From Rhynchopus euleeides (Eukaryota > Euglenozoa > Diplonemea > Diplonemida > Diplonemidae): a stretch of DNA of 64,000 bases. Below are positions 21,501 through 31,283 of the stretch, in pieces (position 1 is the first letter of the stretch; each line of letters begins with the position of its first letter). The translations under genes and the position numbers were made by a program. Location: positions 1,116,001 to 1,180,000 of the forward strand of contig OY723298.1 of NCBI GenBank assembly GCA_963210315.1. Direction: 5' to 3'. The notes under the pieces are model-generated. The model worked only from the letters and a program-made list of their open reading frames with translations. It searched no databases and was not told the DNA's origin.

Positions 21501-22840
21501 TGAACCGCCACGAGTCTCAGGATGCCTGGCTGCCGTTGCTACGGAGGCCCAAGGCCTCGCCAAGGCAGTCCAGGAGCCCGTCGAGCTAGGTTCCTCACGC
21601 GGCTGAGGCACAAGGGCCGGTCCGGCCTGCCAGCCCAGCGCCCTACAGCAGATGACCTATACGCGCAAGGGTTCCAGGGATCCCGTCGCAGCACTGCACC
21701 CCGACGGGCCCAGCAGGACGATTTCACACGGCAGGACTGGGTCCGCTGCAGCGGATCTACAGCAGGGCTTCCGTCAGTGACGCCCTCGGAGCCGGCGAAG
21801 CCCCGACGCAGGTAGCGCTGTACCCGCAGTCCGCCCTCGCCCTGAGGCACGTCGATCTGAAGCTGCTCCACACCTGAAGGATCTCCCTCCAGTTTTACTC
21901 CGGAGAGTCTCCTGGTAGACACGACACGCCGCCCTCAGGACGGTCGCTCATGAGGCGAGGAAGCGGCGCTGACCGCGGGACGACACGAGCAAGCTGAATC
22001 ATCGCGGGCATACATCCCGAGGGAGCCTTGGTCCCCAGCGATCGCGACCATAACCGCCTTCTCAGTGTTCGAGGCCGCCCGATCCGCGGACGCAGCCCTT
22101 TGCGAGCGGAGTGAGAGGGCCCAGGCCTCACATGACCACGCCTACCCCGGGTGGGGTCGAGCACTGGCGCGCTCCCGCAACAGCACATACCAGGGTGCGA
22201 CCGCTGCGACCTCCCCAGTTCTCCTTCAGCTCAGCCGCCGGGATGGCTTCCCCAACCTCGCCCCCGTCCCCGACTGGATACGGCACGAGTTCCTCAGTGG
22301 GCGACTCAGCCCAGGCCACCGCCAAAGACACCCGGGGCCTGGGTGCGCCAAGCTGGCTTCCCCCGCCAATAATCCCGCCGATCTCCCGCACGCTCGCGCT
22401 AGAGCTCGAGGTCCGACCCGACAGGAGAAACGGCCCGGCTCCGGCGGGCCCTGCCGACAAGCTATAAGCGAACGAACCCGATGATCTCCACAATCATAGA
22501 CGAGAGTCAAAAACAGGGGCCAGGCCTGTCGCTAACTTTTCGATTTTGGAGATTTGGTGGGTTGACGCTCCTGTTTTGGGGGGGGATCAGGGGGGAAAAC
22601 ACTAGGGGTCAATTTTTCTCGCGCGCGCTCGTGTTGTTGCCAAATTTTCCCATCGGTGGACCACTAGGTGGGCACGGTGTGAGGCGCTGGGTTCCTTCCG
22701 TGGTTCCTCTCCCGCTCGCGCCGTCGGGTGCCGGAGGAAACCAAAAAATGGCTTTCGGGACCATGATTTCGACGCTGCCCCCTGATATGCCACGGCCGTC
22801 AAAGCGCAAGGACTTGGTTACTAGACGGGCACGCGAGATA
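21501..22840. other. Intergenic, no supported gene
   Basis: GC-rich, open in several frames on both strands (for example around 22065-22490). None of the translations carries a domain, so nothing is called. Confidence 0.35.
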
Positions 22841-22898
22841 GGGGGGCTGGGGGGCAGAGCCCCCCAGCCGCCGGAGGCCACGGTAGTGAACATCTGTT
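22841..22898 (+). repeat. Hairpin-bearing dispersed repeat, copy 1
   Basis: GGCTGGGGGGC (22845-22855) pairs perfectly with GCCCCCCAGCC (22859-22869) around the triloop AGA. It is followed by GCCGGAGGCCACGGTAGTGA and CATCTGTTC, which are also present in copy 2. Confidence 0.8.
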
Positions 22899-23015
22899 CA
22901 TTGTGGGCGTACAGATTCTGTGTGAGTTGGCTGTGTCCCCCTGAGGCGACTGGAGTGGTTGGATTCCCTGACCCGGTGGGAATCGAATGACTTGAGTACG
23001 AGACACACGCCACAG

Positions 23016-23074
23016 GGGGGTCTGGGGGGCGGAGCCCCCCAGCCGCCGGAGGCCACGGTAGTGATCATCTGTTC
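23016..23074 (+). repeat. Hairpin-bearing dispersed repeat, copy 2
   Basis: CTGGGGGGC (23022-23030) pairs with GCCCCCCAG (23034-23042) around GGA. The same downstream tail as copy 1 follows. The spacing between copies is about 175 bp. Confidence 0.8.
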
Positions 23075-23097
23075 CTGCAAAACCATACTCTCTTCGA

Positions 23098-23362
23098 CGT
23101 CGACCCAGTGAAAGTGGGTTGACGCTTGGTCGACGCTTGGTGAGCGTTGACCCAGTGTAACCGGGTCAACGCTAGGTTAGCGTCGACCCAGTGTAATAAA
23201 TGGGTTGACGCTTGGTCCAGGCTTGAATGGCAACCCAGTTCCACTGGGTCGACGCTCCAAGCCTCGACCAAGCGTCAACCCAGTCCACTGGGTCGACGCT
23301 GGGTCGACGCTTTTTTATGGGGGGGGAAACCCAAAATCACTGGGTCGACGGTCGACGCTTAG
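23098..23362. repeat. Array of direct and inverted GTCGAC-centred repeats
   Basis: CTGGGTCGACGCTTGG and its reverse complement AAGCGTCGACCCAG alternate many times with short spacers, giving multiple overlapping hairpins in about 265 bp. No coding frame of interest. Confidence 0.75.
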
Positions 23363-23451
23363 CGACATGCCTGAAACAGGGGCGGGCAGGGGGGGGGGGG
23401 GGCGGTTTCCTACGAGAGGGCCGCTCGTGCGCACAAACAAAACCCGGACTC

Positions 23452-23607
23452 TTTTGCCCAAACAAGCTTGCTTGTCACAGCGAAAGAGTCAGTGGGAGCG
23501 TACCCGCGCGCAGTGTGTTTTGAGTGAGCAACACAAAACCACTTTTATCACAGCAACGCCCTTCACAGGGGCCACAACACACTGCCGCTCGTGCGCACAA
23601 ACAAAAC
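23452..23607 (+). repeat. Dispersed ~155-bp repeat, copy 2
   Basis: Copy of 16767-16922. Here it is bracketed by a direct repeat: CGCTCGTGCGCACAAACAAA then ACCCGGACTCTTT occurs at about 23423-23454 and again at about 23586-23618. The second bracket partly overlaps the repeat's own end. Confidence 0.8.
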
Positions 23608-23937
23608 CCGGACTCTTTGGGCAAAACGTTGCTTGTGTCTGTCGTAGGCATCTCCCTCCCGCCCCGGTGTCTTGGTGGGCCAGCGCATGCTGACACATCG
23701 TGGGCTGCGTGCCTTGGCCTGCAGACCGAGGCAGCTTGCCGCAGCGAGGGCCCGCCACACCTGCAGTGCCCAGGCACCCCAGCCCCTGTCGCGGTATGCA
23801 GGCGTTCTTGGTTCCACCCCCCTCCCTGGGCTGGATTGGAGGGGGGGGGTGTTTTGTTTGCCCCCAACACCCCCACCCACACCACCCACCACCCCCACAC
23901 ACCCACCTCCGCGATCTGCAGGTTGGCGCCACACACT

Positions 23938-24408
23938 ATGTCCACCATCGATGAGCGGTTGGTCGCTGCGGGGGTGGTGATTCCACCTGCCCCTGTCCCG
24001 GGCGGCAACTTCGTGCCCTTCCTGCAGACGGGCAACCTTGTGTACATCAGCGGGCAGATCCCGAAGAACCCTGACGCCACAGTGATTAAGGGCACTCTCG
24101 GTGACGACATGGATGTGGCTGGGGGCCAGGCTGCGGCCCGGCTGGCCTCCATCAACCTGCTGTCGCAGATGAAGGCGGCGTGCGGGGGTGACCTCACGCG
24201 TGTGAAGCGGGTTGTGAAGGTGGAGGGGTTCGTGAAGGCGACCCCCTCCTTCGGCGAGCACCCGAAGATCATCAACGGGTGCTCCGACCTCCTGGTTGAG
24301 GTGTTCGGGAAGGAGGTGGGGTCGCACACCCGCTTTGCGGTGGGCGTGTCCTCGCTCCCCCTCAACGTGCCGGTGGAGCTCTGCTGCATCTTTGAGATCG
24401 CATGCTAG
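23938..24408 (+). CDS. RidA/YjgF/UK114-family enamine/imine deaminase
   Basis: 156 residues, a single exon. The start MSTIDERLVAAG is followed by PGGNFVPFLQTGNLVYISGQ, the usual N-terminus of bacterial-type RidA proteins, so the ATG at 23938 is preferred over upstream in-frame codons. The diagnostic C-terminal block TRFAVGVSSLPLNVPVEL contains R132, the arginine that binds the carboxylate of the substrate in RidA proteins. RidA trimers hydrolyse reactive enamine/imine intermediates from PLP enzymes such as threonine dehydratase, giving 2-ketoacids and ammonia. Length is normal for the subgroup. It closely resembles the bacterial subfamily and may have been acquired by transfer (inference). 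No transit peptide is visible from this start. An upstream exon cannot be excluded, because the frame stays open to about 23524. Confidence 0.85.
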   Translation: MSTIDERLVAAGVVIPPAPVPGGNFVPFLQTGNLVYISGQIPKNPDATVIKGTLGDDMDVAGGQAAARLASINLLSQMKAACGGDLTRVKRVVKVEGFVKATPSFGEHPKIINGCSDLLVEVFGKEVGSHTRFAVGVSSLPLNVPVELCCIFEIAC

Positions 24409-25210
24409 AGCCCAGCACAACACTCCCCATTGGGGGCATATCGGAGGCTGCGCAGTGGCCTAACTCGCACAGCGCTTCGTGATAGTTTTTGCCGATGCCG
24501 CAAAAGGCAGATCCCTCTCCTCAGCTCTGGCTGTTCAGGATATCCCCAACGTTGCCGTGGTGCTAGCTCTTGTGGCAGCTGGGGACTGGAAGGTCACCCA
24601 GCCAAATGGGGTGTGTGTCTGTGAGTGAGTGCGGTGCCTCGGGGCAGGGCAGGTCACGAGCCTGCCCTGCCCAGGTGACACCGGCGCTTTCCAAAAGAGG
24701 TTCATGCGTGTGTCTGTTGACAGTAGGAAGCGCATCGAGAGCAGGGTATGCTCGCTGCGTTTCTATCCTGCTGCAAACAAATGGGTTCGCGTGTGTCCTG
24801 TGTTGGCCAAGACAGGCGTGTGGCCCAACGAACGCCCCATGCCACCCCTCTCAAAAGCTGCGCTAACCTCCCCCAAAAGCCCAGCCCCCAGGGCCAACAC
24901 AACGAATTGTAGGACCCCCTCCCCCCCCCACTTTGCATCGCAGCTGCGCCAAAAGAAACGCGGGCCAGAATTCGGCGAGACTAGGGTAACGGCAGAAGTA
25001 CAACCTCCCGCCCCCTCTCTCCCCACCCCCCCCCCCCACCCACACACCGTCGCCAGTGCGATTTGTTAAGTGTTTTGCCTCGATGAGGAGGTTCGCCACG
25101 TTTGCCAAGCCAACCCCGGCAATCCTGCAACTGCACCTTCTGCAGCAGGAGGGGGCAGTGTTGCCATCCCACTGCGGAGTGACGGCGCAGGGGTCTGGCT
25201 GGGGGGTGCA
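24409..25210. other. Intergenic or 5' part of the next gene
   Basis: C-runs near 24920 and 25027-25037 followed by CGCCAG resemble an intron acceptor tract. Exons of the following gene may lie here but cannot be fixed. No other gene supported. Confidence 0.35.
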
Positions 25211-25615
25211 ATGTCAGCGCTCGGGCGTGTTGGGCTTGACGGAGGCGAGAGCCGGGGCGGGCCCCCGGGTGGTGTTCTGCAGGGGCGTCCCCCGGAGTGC
25301 CATCTCGGCGGCGTGTGCGCCTACAACAGCAACGTGTCGCCGAAGTTCGACAGGGACCACTGGTGGCGGCAGAGCCACCCCTGCAGGTGGGGCAACAGGT
25401 GCCCCGTCCTGTGCCGGGACAACTCGCAGCTGTCTGCAGCGGATGTGAACCACCTGTATGCCTACACCCACCCTGTGGGCACCGAGGAGGCGCCCCCTGC
25501 GGTGGAGGCGGAGTGCCGGCAGCAGTACCCCCCGCGGAGGGAGGGGGAGGGGGTCGTGCAGCGTGGCGCCCGGTCTCAGCAGCGCGAGGAGTCCTGCAGC
25601 TTCAGGCGTTGGTAG
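25211..25615 (+). CDS. Small protein with a PBZ/CCCH-like zinc-binding motif
   Basis: 134 residues from the ATG at 25211. The frame is open back to 25070 without an ATG, so upstream exons are possible. The centre contains HPCRWGNRC, then about 16 residues, then NHLYAYTHP. This resembles the PAR-binding zinc finger (C-x5-C, spacer, H-x5-H ending in HP) found in APLF and CHFR, though the spacer is longer. A second pair of cysteines (ECHLGGVC) precedes it by about 20 residues. If it is a PBZ, the protein would bind poly(ADP-ribose) in DNA-damage signalling. A CCCH RNA-binding finger is the main alternative. The C-terminus is Arg/Glu-rich. Confidence 0.45.
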   Translation: MSALGRVGLDGGESRGGPPGGVLQGRPPECHLGGVCAYNSNVSPKFDRDHWWRQSHPCRWGNRCPVLCRDNSQLSAADVNHLYAYTHPVGTEEAPPAVEAECRQQYPPRREGEGVVQRGARSQQREESCSFRRW

Positions 25616-26084
25616 GGATGCAGATGCGCTGCTGGGGGGGGGGGGGGGTTTACGCACACGACCTTCGCGCGGAAAGTGTCATTCAGCTCTGCCAAACGTG
25701 CTCTACACACCACCCCCTTCATCAGGCAAGTGGGTTTGTAAGTGTGTGTGGAAGCGTCAACGCATCAAACGAAGTATCATACAGTAGAGAAAGAGCGGCA
25801 GAGTTGAAGTGACACTTTTCTCTATTCTCGGCCTCGGGCCTGGGGGGTGGGGGTGGGGGTGGGAAAATGTGTCTGGGCAGTGTGCAGCGGCGGCAAAATC
25901 TACCCAGGCGTTGGGTAGACAGACTAGAGTCAAGACATAGATTTTTTATAGTGGATGGGGGTGGGGGGGTGGGGGGTGGGGTGCCGCTTTCTGCTTCTGC
26001 CCTGTGTGGGTTGGGCAGGCTGTGGCAATAGATTTTCTGTTGTTGTTGTGGCTGCAGCAGCGTAGCTGCAGAACGCGTAGCGAG

Positions 26085-26610
26085 GGAGGCTCTTGTGTGC
26101 CGCGGACATGCAGTTCTGCCGTGCATGCTTCGCGACGCGCCTTTCTATTTCGCCGGGGCGCGGAGGCCCCCCCACTTTTGGCGGCTGCGCCTTCTTCTCG
26201 CATGCTTCCACCCACAGCAGGTTGAAGTCCTCAGCCTGTCGTCCCTTCCGTCCTGTCCGCCATCCGCGCCCCACGTAGCAGGACTGACCGGGCCTGCAGC
26301 AGCGCCGTCCACGCCTGCACCGTGTTGTGGGCTGCCACCTCCCGCAGTAGATCAGCAAATGTCCCAGTCCATGACGTGACGAGGTGGTGCGCTCCGCCCG
26401 CACCGCTTCGAGCCCCGGGCTTTGGCTGCACCCCTTCCCCTGCCGGCACTGCCTCTGGTTCCGGTTCGAGTCCGTGCCGACAAGCCAAACACGCGGTGTA
26501 CTTGAGCGCGATGATGTTTTCGCAGCGAACGTACCCCCGATATCGGCTGGCGCGCAGGACACTGGGGGTCACCGTTTCACCTCTGGCTGCGTGTTGTGTA
26601 AGGAGCCAGC
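26085..26610 (-). pseudogene. Truncated, frameshifted copy of the OTU/RT retrotransposon ORF
   Basis: Reading the minus strand, two frames together match residues ~261-462 of the polyprotein at 59-5977, covering the zinc ribbon (CENIIALKYTACLACRH), LLREVAAHNTVQAWTALL and CEKKAQPPKVGGPPRPGE. There is a frameshift with a small deletion between them, and both ends are lost, including all of the reverse transcriptase. It is a dead fragment in antisense orientation. Confidence 0.85.
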
Positions 26611-26933
26611 GTTCAGGGTTGGTTGTATCCAATCAGTGCCTCCTGCCTAGTTACACAAGTTAAACAAACGGAACGGTTCCACGTGCGTTTGCAGAGATCG
26701 CTTCAACATCATGCAGCGGAGGGGTGGGTGGGGGGGGGAGAAGGGACGGCACTCCTTCCCCCACCCCCCCAACGAGGATTCCCTACAATGCATGGCATCC
26801 TGTTCAACAATAGCCGGGCAGCCACCCTCCGCCCCACCCACCCCCACCCCCACCCCACGCGAAGAACGATAACCATAACGCATGTCAAAACCACTTCCAC
26901 CTCCACCACCTCTCCGCTCTACAGGCCGGCCCT

Positions 26934-29801
26934 ATGCAGGTGGGGCTGAGCCCACTCACGCATGGGGGTGCCATAGTGCACCATGGGGTGTCACCTGTGA
27001 GAGGCAGGTCGCTGCCGCACCCCCACCAGGCCACACCCCCTCCGAGGGGCCACAGCCATGGCTACGCAGTATCTCACGGCGCGCACACCCCGCCACTGCC
27101 TCTGGGGGCCGGGTCCCCTGCCAGCACCACGCAGCTGTGTCTCTCCCCGAGGGCAAACCACCCTGCGCTGCTGCCGCAGCCGCCACAGCCTCCGCGGCAC
27201 TACTCCCAAGCAGAGCTCCGCCATGCCCAGTCGGTTGTGCCCAGCCCGCCGGGAATGCCGCATGCCGCCCTCCCCCCACAGCGGGGTCATGCCACCCACC
27301 AGGGTTTCCACCAGGGGCATCGCAGCAGCAGCATGTCACACCAGCGGCACCTTGTCGACACCCCAGGGGATTCGCGGGGCGGGGCTTCCACCCGCATTGC
27401 CTACCAGTGGAATGAGCGGGGGCAGGTGTCGCAGTCCGACCACGACAGGCACGCTGTGGGTGCCGGAGGCGGGAGCCGCGAGGCAGAAGAGCTTTTGATC
27501 AAACGCATCGTCGAGACACGCGAGGAGCTGGGGCGTCTCCAGAGGGAGAATGCAGCGCATGACAGAGCGAGGGGGATCCGGGCACCCGATGTGGACGACA
27601 GCTCCCATGCGCATGAGGGGAGGGCCCGGTGGGCGGAGTCGGATGGCCAGGTCGGAGCCTACAGCTGGGTGATGGACGCCCCCCGGCAGGGGGATGACCA
27701 GGCGTGGCAGCGTTACAACGCGGGGGAGACCATGACCCACCGGTGGTCGCAGCGGGAGCAGGACCTCATCAAAGAGCTGGAGTTCACCAACCAGCGCCTC
27801 CAGCGCGAGCGGCAGAGGAAGCAGCGGAGACAGCACGCCCTGCTGGGCAACGCACCCAACGAGGTTGGGCTGAACGACGAGCTCGGGGTGGGGAACCCGC
27901 GGAGCGATGCGGAGCTTGCGGGGTGGGATATGTACACCCCTCTGGAGAAGAGCGAGCTGGTCATACCCTGCAGTTTCCTGGTGGAGCTTGGGGAGCATTT
28001 CGACTACAACGCGATGGTGATGCATAGGGATGCCGTAAGGATGGAGAGGCGGTTTATGGCTGCCTCGGAGGCCTCCCTCGCAGAGGCGTTCCGCCAGCCG
28101 GTGCAGCATACCATAGTGAGGTACGTTGAGGTTCTCTCCGCAAATGCAATCCGCCTCCACACTGAGTTTGAGGTTCACCGCTCAGAGGTCCGCTCTGTGG
28201 GAGATAGCCTGCAGCGCACGCTGAACACCCATGCGGCGATAAGCCTCCGGCATGCCTCACAGGTGCTGAAGGAGACAGGCACGCCTGCAAGGATGGAGCT
28301 GCAGTCGCGCAAATCCTGGGTGGGGCACTGCAGGGTCGCCCAGGTTATCGAGGGCTATGGGGCACCCCCTATCCAGCAGACGGACAGCACGTCGGGGATC
28401 CTGAGGCTCCGGCTCGACAGGTCATACCGCGATTTCAGGTCTGAGGACTTCACAGAGGAGGTGTCGCGTGAGATGGCGATCCGCGAGGCCTGCATCGACG
28501 TGCTCTCCGCAAAGGAGGGGTCCGTTGTGGTGGAGCTGCGTATCGTCGGGACGTATGACGCGGAGTCTATCGCACAGCACCTCGCAAAGCGGTGCGCCAC
28601 CCCGGGGGACCCCATCCATTCATCCATTGGAAGGGTTGTGTCGGTGGACTACACCCCTTCAGACGCGGAGGCTAGCGGGAGCAGGTCGCGCCGCAGGCGG
28701 AGCGACTCCGCCGACAGCCCCTCCTCGAGGCGGAGGCGGCGGAGGGAGGAGGGGAGCGGCACCTCCTCACGCTCCCGCAGGCGCAGGCGTGATGAGGATA
28801 GCCGCAGCGAGTCGCCCCGGAGGAGGCGGAGGCGGGGTGGAGGCGAGAGCAGTGCGAGCGAATCCCCCAGGCGGAGGAGGCGGCGTGATGAGGAGAGCGG
28901 CAGCGAGTCGCCCCGGAGGAGGCGGAGGCGGGGTGGAGGGGAGAGCGACAGCGAGTCGCCGCGGAGGCGGAGGCGGGAGGAAGGGGGTGGAGGTGGCAGT
29001 GGGACTTCGTCTCCCCGCCGGAGGCGGAGGCGGGATGAGACGGCGAGCGACACGGAGGGGTCGACGCGGAGGAGGCGCAGGCGGGATGAGAGCAGCGGTG
29101 CGGAGGAGGTGTCATCCCGGAGGAGGCGGAGGCGTGATGAGGGCGGCGGTGCCGCCGGCGCAGAGTCGTCGCCCCGTCGGCGGCGCAGGAGGGAGGAGGG
29201 GGAGGCGAGCGACACGGAGGGGTCGACGCGGAGGAGGCGCAGGCGGGATGAGAGCAGCGGTGCGGAGGAGGTGTCGTCCCGGAGGAGGCGGAGGCGTGAT
29301 GAGGGAGGTGGGGCGGAGGAGGTGTCGAGGCGGCGGCGGCGGTCGGAGGGTGGGTCGGAGGCGGAGGGGAGTCGGAGGCGGCGGCGTGAGGGCGGGTCGG
29401 AGAGCAGCTCGCGGAGGCGGAGGCGGGATGCGGAGGGTGGTGGGGTGGCGTCGTCGTCGCGGCGGAGGCGGCGGTCGGAGTCGGGGCGGTCCGACGCGAC
29501 GTCGACGCAGCCGCCCCCAGGGGTGACGTTTGATGTCCCGGGTGTGCCGCAGGCCGAGACGTTTGTGGTGCCCGACACCGAAACCGCGTCCCCCAGCAGG
29601 CGCCGCAGGAGGGATGAGGAGAGTGCTACGCCTGGGTCCCGGTCGAGGCGCAGCCGCAGCCGCAGCCGCAGGTCGGATGGCACGTCTCGGTCGCGGAGGC
29701 GGAGGCGCGAAGCGGAGAGCGAGTCGCAGGCACACCAGTCCACGCCTGCACCCTACTCTTCTATGCCTGTGAAGGTGCCTGCTGGGTATGTCCGGCTGTG
29801 A
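26934..29801 (+). CDS. Large protein with Arg-rich SPRRRRRR repeats, RS/RE-like tail
   Basis: 955 residues, apparently one exon; a C/T-rich tract ending CTACAG just before the ATG could be an intron acceptor. Residues 1-150 are Pro/His-rich and likely disordered. About 175-330 contains helical, coiled-coil-prone stretches (LIKRIVETREELGRLQREN, QREQDLIKELEFTNQRLQRE). About 335-575 is a compact region ending in a beta-alpha-beta-like stretch (ILRLRLDRSYRDF ... ACIDVLSAKEGSVVVELRI ... VSVDYTP) that resembles ferredoxin-like or SEA-like folds. From about 580 to 935 there are some 25 R4-R6 runs separated by acidic or Gly/Ser/Thr spacers (SPRRRRRR, RRRRRRDE). Such tails occur in splicing and RNA-binding factors and suggest nuclear phase-separating or RNA-binding activity, but no RRM is visible. 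I do not recognise the family. Confidence 0.7.
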   Translation: MQVGLSPLTHGGAIVHHGVSPVRGRSLPHPHQATPPPRGHSHGYAVSHGAHTPPLPLGAGSPASTTQLCLSPRANHPALLPQPPQPPRHYSQAELRHAQSVVPSPPGMPHAALPPQRGHATHQGFHQGHRSSSMSHQRHLVDTPGDSRGGASTRIAYQWNERGQVSQSDHDRHAVGAGGGSREAEELLIKRIVETREELGRLQRENAAHDRARGIRAPDVDDSSHAHEGRARWAESDGQVGAYSWVMDAPRQGDDQAWQRYNAGETMTHRWSQREQDLIKELEFTNQRLQRERQRKQRRQHALLGNAPNEVGLNDELGVGNPRSDAELAGWDMYTPLEKSELVIPCSFLVELGEHFDYNAMVMHRDAVRMERRFMAASEASLAEAFRQPVQHTIVRYVEVLSANAIRLHTEFEVHRSEVRSVGDSLQRTLNTHAAISLRHASQVLKETGTPARMELQSRKSWVGHCRVAQVIEGYGAPPIQQTDSTSGILRLRLDRSYRDFRSEDFTEEVSREMAIREACIDVLSAKEGSVVVELRIVGTYDAESIAQHLAKRCATPGDPIHSSIGRVVSVDYTPSDAEASGSRSRRRRSDSADSPSSRRRRRREEGSGTSSRSRRRRRDEDSRSESPRRRRRRGGGESSASESPRRRRRRDEESGSESPRRRRRRGGGESDSESPRRRRREEGGGGGSGTSSPRRRRRRDETASDTEGSTRRRRRRDESSGAEEVSSRRRRRRDEGGGAAGAESSPRRRRRREEGEASDTEGSTRRRRRRDESSGAEEVSSRRRRRRDEGGGAEEVSRRRRRSEGGSEAEGSRRRRREGGSESSSRRRRRDAEGGGVASSSRRRRRSESGRSDATSTQPPPGVTFDVPGVPQAETFVVPDTETASPSRRRRRDEESATPGSRSRRSRSRSRRSDGTSRSRRRRREAESESQAHQSTPAPYSSMPVKVPAGYVRL

Positions 29802-31283
29802 TGTCGTGTCGTGTGGTGTGGTGAGTTCTTCAGAGGTATTCCGGAGAGGGACTACACAGAGGGCCACCCGCATTCAACACAACCCAACCCAAACAGGTCT
29901 GGCGCCCCGGCAGCAGTGTCCCCGCCTGGTGGGACGACGTACCCTGGGTTGGCACCCTACCCGGTATGCCTGAGGGCTGTGCAGATGCGTTGGGGAGGGT
30001 ATTTTTTTGCGGGTTTTTTTCCATTCCGCTTGCATTGTCTGCTGCCAAGCCGATGTGGCTTCCCACCACGCCACCACCACCACCACCACCACAGCACATG
30101 GAGTAGCGCGGTGCCACAGCAGATGGCCTGCTTTGGCATTCCGGTCAGAGCTGCCTCGGTCTGAGCTATCCCCTCTCCCCCCACCTCTTCCCCCACGAGT
30201 ACCCCGTGTGCCTAGAGTGAGGGATTTCCAACCGCTCTCTCATAGATTCTGCTTGTCTCCCCTTCATTCATACACAGTGGGGAGGGGGGGGGTGTGTGTG
30301 TCTGGTGGTGTGCCTTTCTGGGACCACCAAAAAAACGTCCCCTCCCCCTCAAAAAAATGTTCAAAAATCAAACAGATTTGCACACCACAAAGGGAGGCGC
30401 TGTCTCTCTCTCAGATGCTTGAGGAGACTGCGTGCCGCATGGGCGTGCTGCTCCCCCCGAATCTCTCTCCAGCAAGCCAAAACAAATGGCGCTTGAGAGG
30501 GATGCCAGGCTGGGATGTCAGCCTTCTCGTTGTATTACTCTCTCTCTCTTGGACGCAATAGCGTAGCGTTGCGAAGAGAACTTGTTTTGTGCGTCACATA
30601 TATCACACACTGCGTATGCAGGAGGTGCCGGGGAGCTACACGCGGAGACTGTGATGTGCCTCACGCAACAAACACATTACAAAACAAGTTCTCTCCCTCC
30701 ACCCATTCCTCTCTTTTATGCTGATTTTTTTCTACTCATCTGCCCATCTGCATGACCAGGGAGAGAGCAAAATCACCCCCCCATTCCACCCCATTACCTT
30801 CAAGTTTTGTCCCTTACCCCCCCCCCCCCCGTTGTTGTACCGCTCGCTCCAAACGCGCCCCCCCCCCTTCTCCCCCCATGTAGTAGATAATAGCCCCCCC
30901 CCCTCCCCCACCAAGTATTCTCTGATTCAAAAAAAAGTCTGGAGGATTGTGTCTGCCTGCCCCTCCTCCTCCTTCCCTCCCCCCCATCCCTTCCCCACCG
31001 CCACACCAATCATTTTTTTGGGATTCGATTCATTATGCCACGCAACAGCAGCAACAGTCACACTATTACCACCACCACCACCCCTGCACCTTCCCCTCTT
31101 GCAGAAACATACACAAAGCAAATCGACGCGTGACGTGGTGGGGGAGAGCGGGAGCGGTGTGGGGGAGGGGGAGGGGGGGAGAGTTTAGGAGGGAGTGGTG
31201 GTGGGGGGGGGCTTAAAACACCTTGCTCTCTTCTATTTAACTCTCCTCTCACCCCCCCCCCCCTCCCCCCTTTCGCCACCCCC
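29802..31283. other. Intergenic with simple repeats
   Basis: CCA repeats at about 30064-30092, a C-rich stretch (30819-30908) and TC-rich DNA up to 31283. No supported gene. The region immediately before 31284 is presumably the 5' region of the membrane protein. Confidence 0.45.

Noticed and set aside
22481-22990. 169-residue open frame
   Set aside because: It overlaps a GC hairpin repeat and has no recognisable domain or splice support.
23524-23937. N-terminal extension of the RidA gene
   Set aside because: It has no ATG start, begins within a dispersed repeat and contains low-complexity Pro/His. The conserved RidA N-terminus begins at 23938.
28649-29743. 364-residue open frame antisense to the Arg-rich repeats
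   Set aside because: It is a mirror of the GGAGGCGGAGG repeat DNA, giving SRLRLRR low complexity only.
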